Assembly: GCA_902797345.1 (NCBI GenBank)
Contig: CADBSL010000026.1
Location: 1-9,042 of the forward strand
From: an uncultured Eubacteriales bacterium
GTDB lineage: Bacteria; Bacillota; Clostridia; Peptostreptococcales; Anaerovoracaceae
Direction: 5' to 3'
Length of the DNA: 9,042 nucleotides
Shown here: positions 7,289-9,042 of the stretch, piece by piece
How positions within the stretch are numbered: the stretch's first letter is position 1
Layout: every line of letters starts with the position of its first letter
Program-made: the position numbers and the translations under genes
Notes under the pieces: model-generated
Database searches by the model: none
Told to the model about the DNA's origin: nothing
What the model saw: the letters and a program-made list of their open reading frames with translations, nothing else

Positions 7289-7317
7289 ATTGTACTCTGC
7301 CGTCCCGGGAAAGTAAA
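7289..7317 (-). promoter_or_regulatory. promoter of the stalk-domain protein gene
   Basis: On the minus strand TTTACT (7317-7312) and TACAAT (7294-7289) are separated by exactly 17 bp, about 40 bp before the ATG and inside the 107-bp gap after the ECF gene. This suggests the stalk-domain gene is transcribed separately. No convincing terminator for the ECF gene is visible in the same gap, so readthrough is also possible. Confidence 0.65.
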
Positions 7318-7355
7318 CGGTTCCGGAGATTCGTAACAGGATTGTAAACCGGTCG

Positions 7356-9042
7356 TCACAAGAGACCATATTTTCGCTTGATCCGTCTCAGTTTTTCCAG
7401 CATGGGGGAGGCCAAAACCGCCAGACACACTGCCGTAGTCACCGCATGGATCAGGTCAAAGGGCAATCCCGACAGAAACACCGCTTTGAAAGCCGCCCGG
7501 GTAGGCTCGTAGGCGATGGAAGTCACCACCGCACAGGTGTTCATGATGGGGCCGTAGATCACCAGCGCCGCCAGAAAGCCGAATATGCACAGTCCCACCA
7601 CCCCTTTCCGGGAACGGTAAAACCGGTCATTGCCCCGGAACAGAGCTCCCGCCAGGAAGCCGATGATTCCGAAAGCAAACATCTGCCAGGGGGTCCAGGG
7701 TCCCTGCCCGAAGAAAAAGTTGGACACGAAACCCGTCATGGCACCCACCAGGAAGCCGGATTCCGCTCCAAAGGCCAGCCCGGCGATGATCACCAGAGCT
7801 ACCACCGGCTTGAATTCCGGCACCATGAAGAACAGGCTCCTTCCCAGCACCGCAATGGCGCACATCACCGCCAGCAGGATCATCTCCCGGGCCTGGGGCC
7901 GCCTTTTTTCAAAGATCAGCAGGAAGGGCAGCAGGGTCTCCGCGATGATCAACAGGCTGATCAGGTAATAGTTCCGGTCATCGAAAAACCGGACCCCGCA
8001 GAAGATCGTCAAAGGGATCGCCAGCAGGATCATCCCCGCCGCCAGAAGCGTCCTTTTGTGGAGGGCTCTTCGCTGCTCTTCTTCGAAGGGGATGTAGTCC
8101 GGAGTCCGGAGTCTGGAGTCGGGAGACAAGAGACTCGAGTCTTCGGACTCCCTATCCGTCTTCCTCTCATCCTGACTTTTCTTTCTGTCATCCGGAGCGA
8201 AGCGATGGACCTTGCCTCCCCCCTTGGGGGGAGGTGTCGCCGAAGGCGGCGGAGAGGGGGACACCGGATCGATCCCCAGTCGCCGGACCAGATCCTCATA
8301 CGTCACCACACCCGGCAAGATCCCCCGGCTCATCCGCCCGGCGGAAGTCGTGTAAAAGCTCTTTTCCCGGAAAAACGTCCGGGGAGCGCCCTCCGACAGG
8401 ATGACCCCGTCGAAGATCATCCCGCAGCGGTCCGCCGTTTCCCCGCAAAAGTCTATATCATGGGAGACGATCACCACCGCCGTCCCTTCCTCTTTCAGTT
8501 TCTTCAACCGCCCGCTCAGGATCTCTTTCGCCACCGGATCCATCCCTTTCGTGGGCTCGTCCAACAGGAGGATCTCCGGCTTTCTCAGCATCACCTTCGC
8601 CAGCGCCAGCCGCTGCTGCTCCCCGCCGGACAGGTCATAGGGGTGGACCTCCAGGACCTCCTCCAGCCCCCACTGACGGGCCGCCTCCGCCGCCGCTTCC
8701 CGGCGCTTAGAAACAGGGAGCTGATCCAGCATCTCCTCCAGTTCCAAAGCAGCCGTCTTTCGGGTGAAGAGCGTTGTGGGTTCCTGGGGCACCATCCCGG
8801 CGGTGCCCCCCAGACGCACCCTGCCCCGCTGGGGGTTCAGGATGCCCGCCGCATTCATCATCATGGTGGTCTTTCCGGATCCGTTCCCACCCAGTACGGC
8901 GCAGATTTCACCCGAAGAGGCTCTCCACTCCAGCCCCTTCAACACATCATCGCCCTGACGTTCGTACCGGAACCGGATCTTCTCCAGAGACAAAACCGGG
9001 TCCGCCGGCGGCTTCGGCTCCTCTCTGTTATCTTCCGGCAGG
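7356..9042 (-). CDS. ECF transporter fusion: ABC ATPase domain plus S-component-like membrane domain (partial, 5' end beyond right edge)
   Basis: Energy-coupling-factor importer component at the cytoplasmic membrane. About 561 residues are visible, numbered here from the first codon at 9041. The ATPase (17 to about 225) is complete: Walker A GGNGSGKT (51-58), Q-loop Gln86, signature LSGGEQQR (137-144), Walker B ILLLDE (157-162), H-loop His194. A low-complexity linker (about 258-317) follows. The membrane part (about 330-550) has seven or eight hydrophobic segments, including FKPVVALVIIAGLAFGAESG and FVSNFFFGQGPWTPWQMF, which resemble ECF S components. The substrate is unknown; a vitamin is likely from the family. 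The TTG at 8993 is not a credible start: the frame is open to the edge (LPEDNREEPKPPADPV precedes it), it has no ribosome binding site, and the Pro-rich stretch looks like an interdomain linker. A first ATPase domain therefore probably lies outside the window. An EcfT partner is not in view. Confidence 0.85.
   Translation of the reverse strand, partial: LPEDNREEPKPPADPVLSLEKIRFRYERQGDDVLKGLEWRASSGEICAVLGGNGSGKTTMMMNAAGILNPQRGRVRLGGTAGMVPQEPTTLFTRKTAALELEEMLDQLPVSKRREAAAEAARQWGLEEVLEVHPYDLSGGEQQRLALAKVMLRKPEILLLDEPTKGMDPVAKEILSGRLKKLKEEGTAVVIVSHDIDFCGETADRCGMIFDGVILSEGAPRTFFREKSFYTTSAGRMSRGILPGVVTYEDLVRRLGIDPVSPSPPPSATPPPKGGGKVHRFAPDDRKKSQDERKTDRESEDSSLLSPDSRLRTPDYIPFEEEQRRALHKRTLLAAGMILLAIPLTIFCGVRFFDDRNYYLISLLIIAETLLPFLLIFEKRRPQAREMILLAVMCAIAVLGRSLFFMVPEFKPVVALVIIAGLAFGAESGFLVGAMTGFVSNFFFGQGPWTPWQMFAFGIIGFLAGALFRGNDRFYRSRKGVVGLCIFGFLAALVIYGPIMNTCAVVTSIAYEPTRAAFKAVFLSGLPFDLIHAVTTAVCLAVLASPMLEKLRRIKRKYGLL
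8096..8151. repeat. 7-bp tandem repeat with palindrome inside the ECF fusion linker
   Basis: Consecutive heptamers AGTCCGG, AGTCCGG, AGTCTGG, AGTCGGG, AGACAAG, AGACTCG start at 8096. They run into a perfect 12-bp palindrome AGACTCGAGTCT (8131-8142). GGAGTCCG (8101-8108) and CGGACTCC (8144-8151) form an outer inverted repeat. The minus-strand translation is low-complexity (ESEDSSLLSPDSRLRTPDY). The layout looks like an intergenic-type repeat that has been absorbed into the reading frame. Confidence 0.75.
8186..8265. repeat. hairpin-rich REP-like sequence inside the ECF fusion linker
   Basis: TGTCATCCGGAGCGAAGCGATGGACCTT-type sequence (from 8187) leads into a perfect 9-bp inverted repeat, CCTCCCCCC/GGGGGGAGG (8215-8234, TT loop). 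A GCC-gaa-GGC hairpin follows, with outer arms GGTGTC (8233-8238) and GACACC (8260-8265). From memory, GTCATCC-GAGCGAAGCGA and CTCCCC-TTGGGGGAGG-TG-CGCCGAAGGCG sequences recur between genes in many Clostridia, but I could not run a search. It codes for the Pro/Gly-rich stretch SPSPPPSATPPPKGGG and the basic residues after it. Confidence 0.65.

Noticed and set aside
8990..9042. TTG at 8993 as the start of the ECF ATPase gene
   Set aside because: The frame continues open to the window edge with linker-like sequence and there is no ribosome binding site before the TTG.

Overview
The window looks like chromosomal DNA of a moderately GC-rich Gram-positive anaerobe, most likely one of the Clostridia (Eubacteriales). 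This rests on the strong AAGGAG-type ribosome binding sites, a secreted protein with three C-terminal SLH repeats, a copper-amine-oxidase-type stalk-domain protein, an ECF-type vitamin transporter gene, AsnA-type asparagine synthesis, and U-tailed hairpin terminators. No taxonomic search was possible, so the assignment is an inference.

Layout. Positions 1-1541 (minus) hold a two-gene unit: asnA (ammonia-dependent asparagine synthetase) followed after 21 bp by tcdA (ct6A37 tRNA dehydratase, cut by the left edge). A good -35/-10 promoter lies just upstream of asnA. Positions 1563-1871 contain no gene. They hold the asnA promoter and a 169-bp fold-back element (1668-1836), which sits in the probable leader of a plus-strand alpha/beta hydrolase gene (1872-2810). 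A strong hairpin terminator at 2830-2876 separates the hydrolase from the convergent gene. Three more minus-strand genes follow: a 947-residue SLH surface protein (2893-5736), a 453-residue secreted stalk-domain protein (5887-7248), and a large ECF transporter fusion gene (7356 to the right edge).

The ECF fusion gene joins an ABC ATPase to a membrane S-component-like domain. The frame stays open to the right edge, and the visible ATPase looks like the second of a tandem pair, so an A-A'-S polypeptide is likely. The linker between ATPase and membrane domain is coded by DNA that looks like intergenic repeat material: 7-bp tandem units with a perfect palindrome, then a second hairpin-rich repeat.

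The genes do not form one pathway. asnA and tcdA are housekeeping. The hydrolase is a single-gene unit. The SLH and stalk-domain proteins are exported and each seems to have its own promoter. The ECF gene is a nutrient importer component of unknown substrate. I see no defence system, integrase, CRISPR array, rRNA or tRNA. The most unusual items are the fold-back element and the repeat-derived linker in the transporter fusion.
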